Origin: Pseudomonadota bacterium | GTDB lineage: Bacteria; Desulfobacterota; Desulfobacteria; Desulfobacterales; JAHIVH01 | NCBI GenBank assembly: GCA_018816735.1 | Contig: JAHIVH010000052.1 | Span: 1-64,000 of the forward strand | DNA length: 64,000 nucleotides | Direction of reading: 5' to 3' | Part shown: piece after piece, positions 55,345 to 62,837 of the stretch | Layout: each line of letters opens with the position of its first letter | Numbering within the stretch: the first letter of the stretch is position 1 | Notes under the pieces: generated by a model | The model's input: only the letters and a program-made list of their open reading frames with translations | Told to the model about the DNA's origin: nothing | Database searches by the model: none | Made by a program: the position numbers and the translations under genes

Positions 55345-56234
55345 TTTCCTTTATCTCCTTTTTTCGATTTGATCAGGACGAATCCGGATTGCCGATTCCT
55401 TCCTTCTTTTGTTTGATCATTGGATGTGTCTGTTCTGCTTTTCTTCTTGATTTGGGATGTCAGGGCGTCGGGTACGCAGACCCGGATGCCCGAGCGGGTT
55501 TGCGTCACATCCATGTCCAGGTGATACAAATCCGAAAGGGACGTCCGGGTAATGGCATTTTCCGCAGATCCTTCTCTCACCACTTTACCGTTTTTCAGCA
55601 TAAGGACCTGACCATCCATCCACAGGGCATGATCCGGAAAATGGGTGGTCTGGATAAATGTGTATCCTTCCTGGGCAAGGCTTTGAATGATGGTGAGCAA
55701 GCGTATCTGATTCCCGTAATCCAGGCCGCTCACCGGCTCGTCCATGACAAAGGTGCGGGCTCCCTGGGTCAGGGCGCGGGCAATCAGGCAGAGCTGCCGT
55801 TCTCCGCCGCTTACAGCCGTGTAGGGCCGGTTCTTCAGGTGAACGATACCCAGCCGAGCCATGGCCGATTCAGCCAGATGCTCATCCTCTTTCGAATACC
55901 TGAAAAAAAAGGGTTTGTGGGGAATCCGACCCATCATCACCACATCCAGCATCCGGAAGGAAAAGGCCATGTGGTGGACCTGGGGAACATAGGCGATGTC
56001 TCTGGCCAGAATCCGGGAGGGAAGATTTAAAACCGGGCAGCCGTTTACCAATACGGTTCCGGCATCAGGCCGATAAAACCCCAGGATCAGTTTCAGCAGG
56101 GTGGTTTTGCCGCTGCCGTTCGGCCCCAGCACCCAAAGGATTTCTCCCTTGGGAATCGCCACGGAAACCTGATCCAGAACGGATTTCCCATTGTAGGCAA
56201 AGCTGACCTGGTTCACCGATATAAAGGCCATCAT
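55320..56234 (-). CDS. ABC transporter ATP-binding protein (FecE/BtuD type)
   Basis: ATPase of a metal-chelate importer, 304 residues. Walker A is GPNGSGKTT, the Q-loop YVPQVHHMAF, the signature VSGGERQL, Walker B TFVMDEPVSGLD and the switch His in QTTHFPDHAL. The C-terminal 50 residues (SQIKKKSRTDTSNDQTKEGR and following) are a lysine-rich tail absent from standard FecE/BtuD. The frame opens upstream at 56288, but the ATG at 56234 overlaps the permease stop as ATGA and suits the family start FISVNQVSFAYNG. Coupled to the permease. Confidence 0.93.
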   Translation of the reverse strand: MMAFISVNQVSFAYNGKSVLDQVSVAIPKGEILWVLGPNGSGKTTLLKLILGFYRPDAGTVLVNGCPVLNLPSRILARDIAYVPQVHHMAFSFRMLDVVMMGRIPHKPFFFRYSKEDEHLAESAMARLGIVHLKNRPYTAVSGGERQLCLIARALTQGARTFVMDEPVSGLDYGNQIRLLTIIQSLAQEGYTFIQTTHFPDHALWMDGQVLMLKNGKVVREGSAENAITRTSLSDLYHLDMDVTQTRSGIRVCVPDALTSQIKKKSRTDTSNDQTKEGRNRQSGFVLIKSKKGDKGKWGRDMSM

Positions 56235-57247
56235 CCCCATCCTTTCCTGGCGTGTTTTAACACCAGCACGAAAAAGGGAATCCCGCAAAGGGCGGTTAAA
56301 ATGCCCAACGGAATTTCCACAGTGAAAACCAGTCGTGACAGATCGTCCATAAGGAGAAGATACAACGCGCCGATCAGGGCCGATGTCGGGATAAGGATCC
56401 GGTTGTCCGGGCCGATGAGCATCCGGGCAATGTGGGGCACCACAAGACCCACCCAGCCGATGATACCGGCCATGACTACGGTGAGCGCACTCATCAGCGT
56501 GGCGCAGGAAATCAGAACGGCCCGGACCAACCCCACATGAACCCCCAGGGACCGGGCTTCCTCGTCCCCCATGCTGAGGGCGTTCATGTAAGGGGTCAGG
56601 GTCATGAGGGCAGCCATTGATGCCAGAATGGGAAGGCTTAGGTATATCAGCAGGTCGTTGGTCAGTGTCGACAAGCCGCCCATAAGCCAGAACACAATGG
56701 CGGGAAGCTGGTTGTAGGGATCAGCCAGATATTTCACGATAGAGAGAAGCGCGGTAAAAAAAGCGCCGCTTATGATCCCTCCCAGGATCAGCATCAGAAG
56801 ACGGTCTCCGGTATTAAACCGAGCAAGAACCATGGAAAGACTCACAGCGCCGCACCCGAATGCAAAGGCTAAAATCTGAACCCAAAGAAGGCTGTTGAAG
56901 AAAACCATGCCAAGGGCGGCTCCGAAAGATGCACCGGCCAGAACACCGAGAAGCCCCGGAGACACAAGGGGGTTGATAAACATGGACTGAAAGGCGGTGC
57001 CGGAAACCGACAAGGCAGAACCCACCATCACTGCCCCGATGATCCGGGGCAGGCGGATGTCAAGAAAGATATTCTGCAAAAGACCCATTTCCTGCTCTTT
57101 TCCCCCAGGGCAGCCGTGGAAAGACCAGGAGGTGAAATTCATCATATCGTCAAGACTTACAGGGTAACGACCCAGAAGCAGGGATCCCAGGCTCGCGACG
57201 GCAAGAAGGAGTGAAATGGCAAGGACCACCGGGAAACGTTTCATCAT
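56231..57247 (-). CDS. FecCD/BtuC-family ABC permease
   Basis: A 338-residue membrane permease with about ten helices of the iron/cobalamin/nickel-chelate importer family. LLLGRYPVSL, IRLPRIIGAVMVGSALSVSG, FQSMFINPLVSPGLLG, and the cytoplasmic coupling segment GWVGLVVPHIARMLIGPDNR are diagnostic. One permease gene would form a homodimer. It begins in an ATGA overlap with the binding-protein gene and ends in another with the ATPase gene. Confidence 0.95.
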   Translation of the reverse strand: MMKRFPVVLAISLLLAVASLGSLLLGRYPVSLDDMMNFTSWSFHGCPGGKEQEMGLLQNIFLDIRLPRIIGAVMVGSALSVSGTAFQSMFINPLVSPGLLGVLAGASFGAALGMVFFNSLLWVQILAFAFGCGAVSLSMVLARFNTGDRLLMLILGGIISGAFFTALLSIVKYLADPYNQLPAIVFWLMGGLSTLTNDLLIYLSLPILASMAALMTLTPYMNALSMGDEEARSLGVHVGLVRAVLISCATLMSALTVVMAGIIGWVGLVVPHIARMLIGPDNRILIPTSALIGALYLLLMDDLSRLVFTVEIPLGILTALCGIPFFVLVLKHARKGWG

Positions 57248-58293
57248 GGTTCGAAAATCTCCCGGAGTTCGGCTTTGGCGAGTGGTCGGTCCAGAAAAAG
57301 GGAATAAAACGCCTGGGTCTCTTCATCCGCGTTCCAGGGATAAACATCCGGGTAAAAATTGTGGGCAAGCCATCTTGCCCCAATGAGACGCATGAACGAC
57401 GGCGGCCTGTCAAACCAGTTCATGGGTTCCCTGGGAATCAGGTAAACCCTTTTGTCCCTGACGGCCCGGATGGACTTCCAGCGTTTATCTGCAAACAGGC
57501 CGGTATAAAAGGGAACGGAGTGGGTAACGATCACCTGGGGATCATAAAGGATCACCTGTTCCATGGACACTTTGTCCATGCCGTAGCCGTCCTTCGCCAT
57601 GCAGGTGTGAACGTTGACACCGCTGCAGAGGGGAATCAGTTCCGCATGCATGGAACCTTCACATTCAGTGGAAAGGCCGTCGTCGTTTTCCGCATAGTAA
57701 ACGGTCACCCGTTTTTTTTCAGGCACGGCCGCCCGCACCGATTTCATGTCCGATAGCGTTTTTTCGGCGTACCGGGCAAGAGCTTCCGTTTGTTTTTCCT
57801 CCTCCAGAAGCATGCCCATGAAGCGGAACACTGCCGGATAATCTTTCACATGATCCAGAACAACAAATACCAGCGGTGCGTTCAAGGGTTTCAGCACTTT
57901 TTCGATATCCGTGTTTTTCATGGACTGTTTGGACTGCCATGCCAGAATCAGGTCGGGGTGAACTGCCAAGAGACTTTCCATGTTGGGCGTCTGGCCCTGG
58001 CCGAACCAACCTCCGACCACCGGGAGCTTCAGAAGTATAGGGTCCGTGAATTTTTTTTCCGCGTCGCGGATGGGGGTGTTGAGACCCGCGAGTTTTTCGG
58101 GGGCCACCGCGCAGATCAGGTTGGTGGCCGGCGGAGATGTACCATAGATTTTTTTGATTTTTTCCGGAACCGTCACCATGCGTCCGGCCATGTCTACAAT
58201 ATCTCTTGCCAGGGAGTGGCCGTGAAGGAAAAAGAAGGAAAGCAGAACAGTCATAGGTAGTATGCGTAATCTGTTTCGGGTGTTGTATGTCAT
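57244..58293 (-). CDS. periplasmic substrate-binding protein of a metal-chelate ABC transporter
   Basis: A 349-residue helical-backbone binding protein (BtuF/FecB/CeuE type). The signal peptide (about residues 1-30) ends HGHSLA. DIVDMAGRMVTVPEKIKKIYG opens the mature protein; VGGWFGQGQTPNMESLL, PDLILAW and the C-terminal RPPSFMRLIGARWL place it near cobalamin/iron/nickel binders of the Helicobacter and Desulfobacteria type. Internal His/Cys residues (SMHAELIPLCSG, VHTCMAKDG) are potential metal ligands. The GTG at 58323 lies inside the methyltransferase gene; the ATG at 58293 with AAGGAAAAC upstream is chosen and overlaps that stop by 4 bases. The transported metal is not settled. Confidence 0.88.
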   Translation of the reverse strand: MTYNTRNRLRILPMTVLLSFFFLHGHSLARDIVDMAGRMVTVPEKIKKIYGTSPPATNLICAVAPEKLAGLNTPIRDAEKKFTDPILLKLPVVGGWFGQGQTPNMESLLAVHPDLILAWQSKQSMKNTDIEKVLKPLNAPLVFVVLDHVKDYPAVFRFMGMLLEEEKQTEALARYAEKTLSDMKSVRAAVPEKKRVTVYYAENDDGLSTECEGSMHAELIPLCSGVNVHTCMAKDGYGMDKVSMEQVILYDPQVIVTHSVPFYTGLFADKRWKSIRAVRDKRVYLIPREPMNWFDRPPSFMRLIGARWLAHNFYPDVYPWNADEETQAFYSLFLDRPLAKAELREIFEP

Positions 58294-59000
58294 AAACTGT
58301 TTTCCTTTTTTATGGTAATCCACAACCCTTTTTCCGGATCCTGATTCACACGGCAGTCCGGGAGACCGGATTCATCAAGCAAACGCGCAAATCGTTGAAC
58401 CGCATCCGGCCCCAAACGACCGGAAACTTTTTTCCGCCAGTTGTCCTTCCCATTATTGCGTTCTTCCATCTTCCGGATAATGTCATCGCGGATACGGGCG
58501 GACCCGAATCCCCCGCCAACCATTGCTTTTCCGGCGGGTTTCAGCACCCTGTATATCTCACGGAAGGCCATGACCGGATCGCTCCAGAAAAAAACCGACC
58601 CCCGGCTGACAGCCAGATCCACACAGTTTTCAGGTAAAGGTATGGCCTCGGCAGTTCCCGAAAGCACCTGGAACCGTTCTTTCAAACCTTTTTGAATCGC
58701 ATTCCGGGCAGCCAGGTCGCGCATCCCGTCGGAAGGGTCCAGAAATCCCAGGTCAAAAGGACCCATATCGGCAATGGCCAGCCCCAGGTACCCGCCCCCG
58801 CAGCCGATGTCCAGGCAGAAGCCTTCCCTGATTCCCGTCTCCTGGACAATCTGGGCTGCGATTACCGGATAGGCCGGAGCGAAAATGGTGCGGGCGATCT
58901 CATCGAATTCTCGGGAATCGGGCATGGCTTCTTTGCCTTTTGACGGTTGTTCAACCCGGGATTGGGGCAGACTGTTCGACGGGGCTTGATCGGGTTGCAT
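58290..59000 (-). CDS. class I methyltransferase within the TonB/ABC operon
   Basis: A 236-residue SAM-dependent methyltransferase. The first 35 residues are low-complexity (SNSLPQSRVEQPSKG). Motif I is CLDIGCGGGYLGLAIAD, motif II LGFLDPSDGMRD, then AEAIPLPENCVDLAVS, SRGSVFFW, and EIYRVLKPAGKAMVGGG. The frame opens at a TTG at 59027, but AAAAGGAG seven bases before the ATG at 59000 identifies the start. It sits between tonB and the binding-protein gene. A methyltransferase inside an import operon suggests that the cargo or a metallophore is methylated. Confidence 0.85.
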   Translation of the reverse strand: MQPDQAPSNSLPQSRVEQPSKGKEAMPDSREFDEIARTIFAPAYPVIAAQIVQETGIREGFCLDIGCGGGYLGLAIADMGPFDLGFLDPSDGMRDLAARNAIQKGLKERFQVLSGTAEAIPLPENCVDLAVSRGSVFFWSDPVMAFREIYRVLKPAGKAMVGGGFGSARIRDDIIRKMEERNNGKDNWRKKVSGRLGPDAVQRFARLLDESGLPDCRVNQDPEKGLWITIKKENSL

Positions 59001-59023
59001 GGCAAAACTCCTTTTCAATACGT

Positions 59024-59773
59024 TCAAGTATTCAAGCGAAAGGTAATTGTTAACGAACAGCGCGATTCCTTTGGCTGATGATTTTGGTATGCCGGTAGGA
59101 ATCTGTATTTTCTGACTGCAGTTACGGCTGCCTTGTCCAGCCCCTTATAGCCACTGCCCTGAACGATCCGGATGTCTTCGGCCTGTCCGTTTTCACGAAC
59201 GAGGAACCGGAGGATAACGGACCCCTGCTCCTTATTCATGCGGCTTGAACGCGGGTATCGTGGCCGGATGGGCGAGGTGAGCCCGGGAGGGGTGGCGGAT
59301 TCCTCGCACGAGAGGTGATCAGATTCCGGAATTTTTCTCAGGACCGGATGTGCGGCAACCTGCTTTGGAACATTTATCTCATCTACAGGGGAGGAGGATA
59401 AGGCTTCAGGATTTGCATCCTCCTTATCCTCCTCTTTGGAGGAGATGACGAGGGATTTTGTTTGAGATTTGTCATGGCCGGGTTCGGTATAACAGGTGGC
59501 AGGGCCTTTTTTTCTTTCTTTAGTCACGGTTTTCCGGACATGGGGGGGTGACGGTGTCTGCGATGCCGGTTTCGGAAGAACTTCTGGTGGGTGTGACGTT
59601 TCAATCCCATCCGAAAGCCGGATATCCACTTGCAGCAGGTCAGGACGGCCCATGTCAGGAAGGGCCTGCTGTGAGTCCCGGACTTCAGCAACCCATGCGG
59701 CAGCGTAAACATGAACAGCGCTTGCCAGAACCATGCAGCAGATATTCCATATCCATTCCCGGTATCGTGTCAT
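59024..59773 (-). CDS. tonB: TonB-family energy transducer
   Basis: A 249-residue TonB. One N-terminal transmembrane helix (about residues 8-28), a long proline/lysine/glutamate-rich periplasmic linker (about 60-165), and the C-terminal beta-alpha-beta domain (SVILRFLVRENGQAEDIRIVQGSG, then AAVTAVRKYRFLPA). It carries proton-motive-force energy from ExbB/ExbD to the receptor encoded downstream. ATGA overlap with exbD and GGAGG before the start show coupling. The linker sequence is unlike the classical E. coli form and is probably dedicated to this receptor. Confidence 0.92.
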   Translation of the reverse strand: MTRYREWIWNICCMVLASAVHVYAAAWVAEVRDSQQALPDMGRPDLLQVDIRLSDGIETSHPPEVLPKPASQTPSPPHVRKTVTKERKKGPATCYTEPGHDKSQTKSLVISSKEEDKEDANPEALSSSPVDEINVPKQVAAHPVLRKIPESDHLSCEESATPPGLTSPIRPRYPRSSRMNKEQGSVILRFLVRENGQAEDIRIVQGSGYKGLDKAAVTAVRKYRFLPAYQNHQPKESRCSLTITFRLNT

Positions 59774-60174
59774 GGAACCTCCACAGCCAGGGTAACGAGT
59801 TCATACCCTGCATTTTTCAACAATCCCATCACTTCCACAATCAGACCGGTCCGACTGTCACGGTCGGCCCGGATGATTATTCCTTTTGTCCGGTCAGCAC
59901 CCATTGCGGAAGCCACCGCGTGCACCACATGATCCGGACCCATCACCCGGTCATTCACATATATTGTCCCGTCTGCGGTGATCATGATGGCCAAAGGACG
60001 GGAAGTTACGGTATCCGCTTTTGCAGACCGGGGAAGGGATAGGGTTACCCCATTGATCTCGGCCATATGCATCACGGCATAAAGAAAAAACACCAGAAGA
60101 AGAAACACCACATCGATCAGCGGGGTCATGTCCGGTTTGAGAAGCCGGGGGGATGTGTCAGCGGGATGTTTCAT
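59770..60174 (-). CDS. exbD: biopolymer transport protein ExbD
   Basis: A 134-residue ExbD/TolR. The single membrane helix with the functional Asp is TPLIDVVFLLLVFFLYAVM, followed by the periplasmic domain (PLAIMITADGTIYVNDRV, KGIIIRADRDSRTGLIVEVM). The frame opens at 60207, but GGGAGG four bases before the ATG at 60174 marks the start and makes a 17-base overlap with exbB. Confidence 0.93.
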   Translation of the reverse strand: MKHPADTSPRLLKPDMTPLIDVVFLLLVFFLYAVMHMAEINGVTLSLPRSAKADTVTSRPLAIMITADGTIYVNDRVMGPDHVVHAVASAMGADRTKGIIIRADRDSRTGLIVEVMGLLKNAGYELVTLAVEVP

Positions 60175-60775
60175 CAATCCTCCCTGCATCCCCCAGTGCA
60201 CATTCAAGTCGTTCGGCCCAAACCACCGTGGTATGATGCCAGCGGGTATGGAGCACGGAAAGAAGGTTATGCGGCAACAGGGCGCTCACAGCCACGATCA
60301 AACCGGCCGCCGTACTGATCAGAGCCTGGGCGATTCCTGCTGAAACCTCATGCATGGCTGCCATATCTCCTAACGCTGAAAAAGACTGGATAATGCCCAG
60401 CACGGTTCCCAGAATCCCCATGAGGGGAGCCAGGGCTGCAATGGTTGACAAAAAAGAAAGCGCGACCAGCCCTGCCTCCGGCAGGTTCTCTGAACCTGAT
60501 CCTGAATTTTTCGTCATGTCCCAAGAAGAAAGGCGTTTGCGATACCACCGGGAGACCGGATCAACCCCCTGACTGAGCTGCCGGGCCGTTAAAAAATCTC
60601 CTGTTTCGACGGCTTCGAGTACCCGCGCCATCTGTTTTGAATCCCAGGACTTATAAGAAAGCAGGAAACAACCGGTTTCACGAATGGTCACGCTCAGCCC
60701 CAATATGGAGGTCACCGCCAGGGGCCACATCACAGGTCCGCCATCTGCCATCCACGTTCCCAGCTTATCCCACAT
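60158..60775 (-). CDS. exbB: biopolymer transport protein ExbB (MotA/TolQ/ExbB family)
   Basis: A 205-residue ExbB/TolQ proton channel subunit with three helices. MADGGPVMWPLAVTSILGL opens it; the conserved central part is LSTIAALAPLMGILGTVLGIIQSF and the last helix AQALISTAAGLIVAVSALLPHNL. The frame starts at 60841, but no ribosome binding site is there, whereas AAAGGGG five bases before the ATG at 60775 gives the start typical of the family. First gene of the nine-gene operon. Confidence 0.93.
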   Translation of the reverse strand: MWDKLGTWMADGGPVMWPLAVTSILGLSVTIRETGCFLLSYKSWDSKQMARVLEAVETGDFLTARQLSQGVDPVSRWYRKRLSSWDMTKNSGSGSENLPEAGLVALSFLSTIAALAPLMGILGTVLGIIQSFSALGDMAAMHEVSAGIAQALISTAAGLIVAVSALLPHNLLSVLHTRWHHTTVVWAERLECALGDAGRIDETSR

Positions 60776-61127
60776 CAGAACCCCTTTCATGCCGCCTGCC
60801 GCTGTGAACGTACCCTGTGAGGCCCCTGATTGGCCTGTCATGAATGATTGAATCCTGCATATAAATCCAAAATGACGTTTATAAAGTAAATTATGTATAC
60901 TAAACGAGAAATATGGAAATACTATTTATGTCAGTAAACGTCAATATGTTTTTTTAAAACGTCAAATTTTTTATGATATCCTTTTTTGAACCATCATTAT
61001 CCGTTATTTGAAAACAGATGCCGGTCAGCGCGTCAGGCCCTGATTTGTCAATCACATGAAGTGGAGATGATAGAATTTTTAAAATAACTGCGGGAATCTT
61101 CTTTATCTGAGAGGAAAAAATTTGGGG
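60776..61127. promoter_or_regulatory. control region of the exbB operon with helically phased repeats
   Basis: 352 bases with no gene. Read on the minus strand, two exact copies of TTGACGTTT lie exactly 21 bp apart (60957-60965 and 60936-60944). A third, inverted, copy (TGACGTTT, 60873-60880 on the plus strand) is 63 bp from the second. A CATAAT box (60890-60895, minus) has no good -35, the usual look of an activator-dependent promoter, with the direct repeats about 50-80 bases upstream of the likely start. Confidence 0.55.
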
Positions 61128-61982
61128 TTAAATGAGATCATGCTTTGCAGCTAAAACCGCGGCCTGGGTTCTGTCATTAACACCCAGTTTATTAAAGATG
61201 TGAATGACGTGACTTTTTACCGTATGCGGGCTGATGCGAAGCATTTCTGAAATGTCGTTGTTGGTTGAGCCGCCAGATAGCAGGCGCAGAACTTGTTTTT
61301 CACGGTCAGTCAATGGCGGCTGTCCCAGCGCCTGTGTTTTTTTGGTGTCTCTGTTTTCATCATTGTTTGATCCGGTTTCAACCACTTCCAGAGCTCTATC
61401 AGGCATTTCTTTTTGTTTTTCAGGATCTTTTTCAATCGTGACGGTTTGTGTAAGTTTTCCGTCATTGTCATAAACCGGATAAACCGCATATTCATAAATT
61501 GGAGAAGCAAATCCCGGGCAATGGTCTGCGGTTGTTTTGCCCCGGGAAAGTGCTGCGGCAAAAGCCATGCAGGTCAGATACCCGCAATCCTGACAATTGT
61601 TTCCGGGAAGCAGACGAAAGATTTCAATGGCGGAAACAGGCCTGTATTTACGGTAATTCGGGATGATTTCATTTTGCCTGAGATGTAAATCATTTAAGAA
61701 ATCAACTAGTTTTTGGGCGAAGGCATTTGCGGATTCCCTGCCATTGAATGGGGCGGCAACGACCTCTTTCGGGTAGAGCGTACAGTGAACGCCTTCAAAT
61801 ACAAATATGATGTATGCGGGCTGATCATGATATCTGGCGCCCGCTATCATGGCATTGATATAAGGGAAAATTGCCCTGACATCCGACGTAAGCTCAAAGT
61901 GCGCCCCCCAGCTTTTTTGTCCTGCAAGCGACAAGATACCTGCTTTTGCAATCGAAATTTCCTTATATCCTTCAATCAGCAT
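61128..61982 (-). CDS. Fe-S-domain/LuxR-type transcription factor
   Basis: A 284-residue fusion. The N-terminal half (about residues 1-110) is an unassigned domain resembling DUF3786-associated sequences. Residues 120-160 hold a 4Fe-4S motif of the CoFeSP/RnfB-type (GNNCQDCGYLTCMAFA, then DHCPGF). The C-terminal 65 residues are a LuxR/GerE helix-turn-helix (LTDREKQVLRLLSGGST, ISPHTVKSHVIHIFNKLGV). AAGGGTCT before the ATG gives the start. It follows a DUF3786 gene by 38 bases and precedes the exbB operon, on the same strand. A redox- or iron-sensing regulator of metal uptake is the natural guess, but is inference. Confidence 0.85.
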   Translation of the reverse strand: MLIEGYKEISIAKAGILSLAGQKSWGAHFELTSDVRAIFPYINAMIAGARYHDQPAYIIFVFEGVHCTLYPKEVVAAPFNGRESANAFAQKLVDFLNDLHLRQNEIIPNYRKYRPVSAIEIFRLLPGNNCQDCGYLTCMAFAAALSRGKTTADHCPGFASPIYEYAVYPVYDNDGKLTQTVTIEKDPEKQKEMPDRALEVVETGSNNDENRDTKKTQALGQPPLTDREKQVLRLLSGGSTNNDISEMLRISPHTVKSHVIHIFNKLGVNDRTQAAVLAAKHDLI

Positions 61983-62020
61983 AGACCCTTATATCTCCGG
62001 GGAAGTCCGGATGTCAAAGA

Positions 62021-62635
62021 TTAACCATAAGTTTTTATCAACCCTTGTGCTAAAGCCATGCCTGTCATGGCTAAACACTCCATATCGAGGTAGCGGCCGG
62101 CTCTCTTTTCAAACAAGATGGAACAATCTGCAGGAAACTCATCGTCCTGATCATTGAATAACAAATAGACCGGAATTTTGGGAAGCGCCCTGAATACATA
62201 TGACAATTGAGCAGATACGCCAATGTCTGAGGCATTACCCCCCAATTCCCCGCAGCATTTTTCAAGCGCTGCAATTTTTCCTGAAAAATGATTAATGATC
62301 GGTTTTTCCGCTGTATTTCGAAAGCCGCCAACATAAGGTGCTGCGGCCCTGAAATCTTTGTAAGTAACCAGCTCACAATCCAAACTGACTGTTTCCTGGC
62401 ACAACAGAAGATATTTGCAGAGAATGACGCTGACAGCATGGTGGGGCTTTTTCCCTTGAGGGTCTGAAATCCCCTCGGGCGTGATCGTGAATATCTTGTC
62501 AAAAAACGGAATTAGAATGGTTTTTTTATCAACCTTAATTCCCAGTAAAGACGCTTTCTCAACAAAATCAATTGAAGCGACTTCCGAAATGTAATCGTTA
62601 TATATCTTTTCAAAAACCGGTGCCTCCAATCTCAT
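62021..62635 (-). CDS. DUF3786 family protein
   Basis: A 204-residue DUF3786 protein, a family found in anaerobes and often near corrinoid/Fe-S proteins. ITPEGISDP, SVILCKYLLLC and YKDFRAAAPYVGGF (about residues 52-105) are the conserved regions. Function unknown. GGGGGGAAT precedes the ATG. It is 38 bases upstream of the Fe-S/LuxR gene, so the two form a unit that may share a ligand. Confidence 0.82.
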   Translation of the reverse strand: MRLEAPVFEKIYNDYISEVASIDFVEKASLLGIKVDKKTILIPFFDKIFTITPEGISDPQGKKPHHAVSVILCKYLLLCQETVSLDCELVTYKDFRAAAPYVGGFRNTAEKPIINHFSGKIAALEKCCGELGGNASDIGVSAQLSYVFRALPKIPVYLLFNDQDDEFPADCSILFEKRAGRYLDMECLAMTGMALAQGLIKTYG

Positions 62636-62837
62636 ATTCCCCCCATTATTATTGAAATTTTCGTTTCATAGACCGCTGAAACATTTCGGTGGTCGTGAAT
62701 TCATAGAAGCATATTTCAGGGTTTGATAAATCGCCCATATGGGGGACAAGGTATTTTTTTTGATTATTTTTTCAAAAGAAAGTTGAAAATCTGTGGGTAA
62801 ATGGACGGATGAATCACGTGCCTTACCCTGATTGTGT

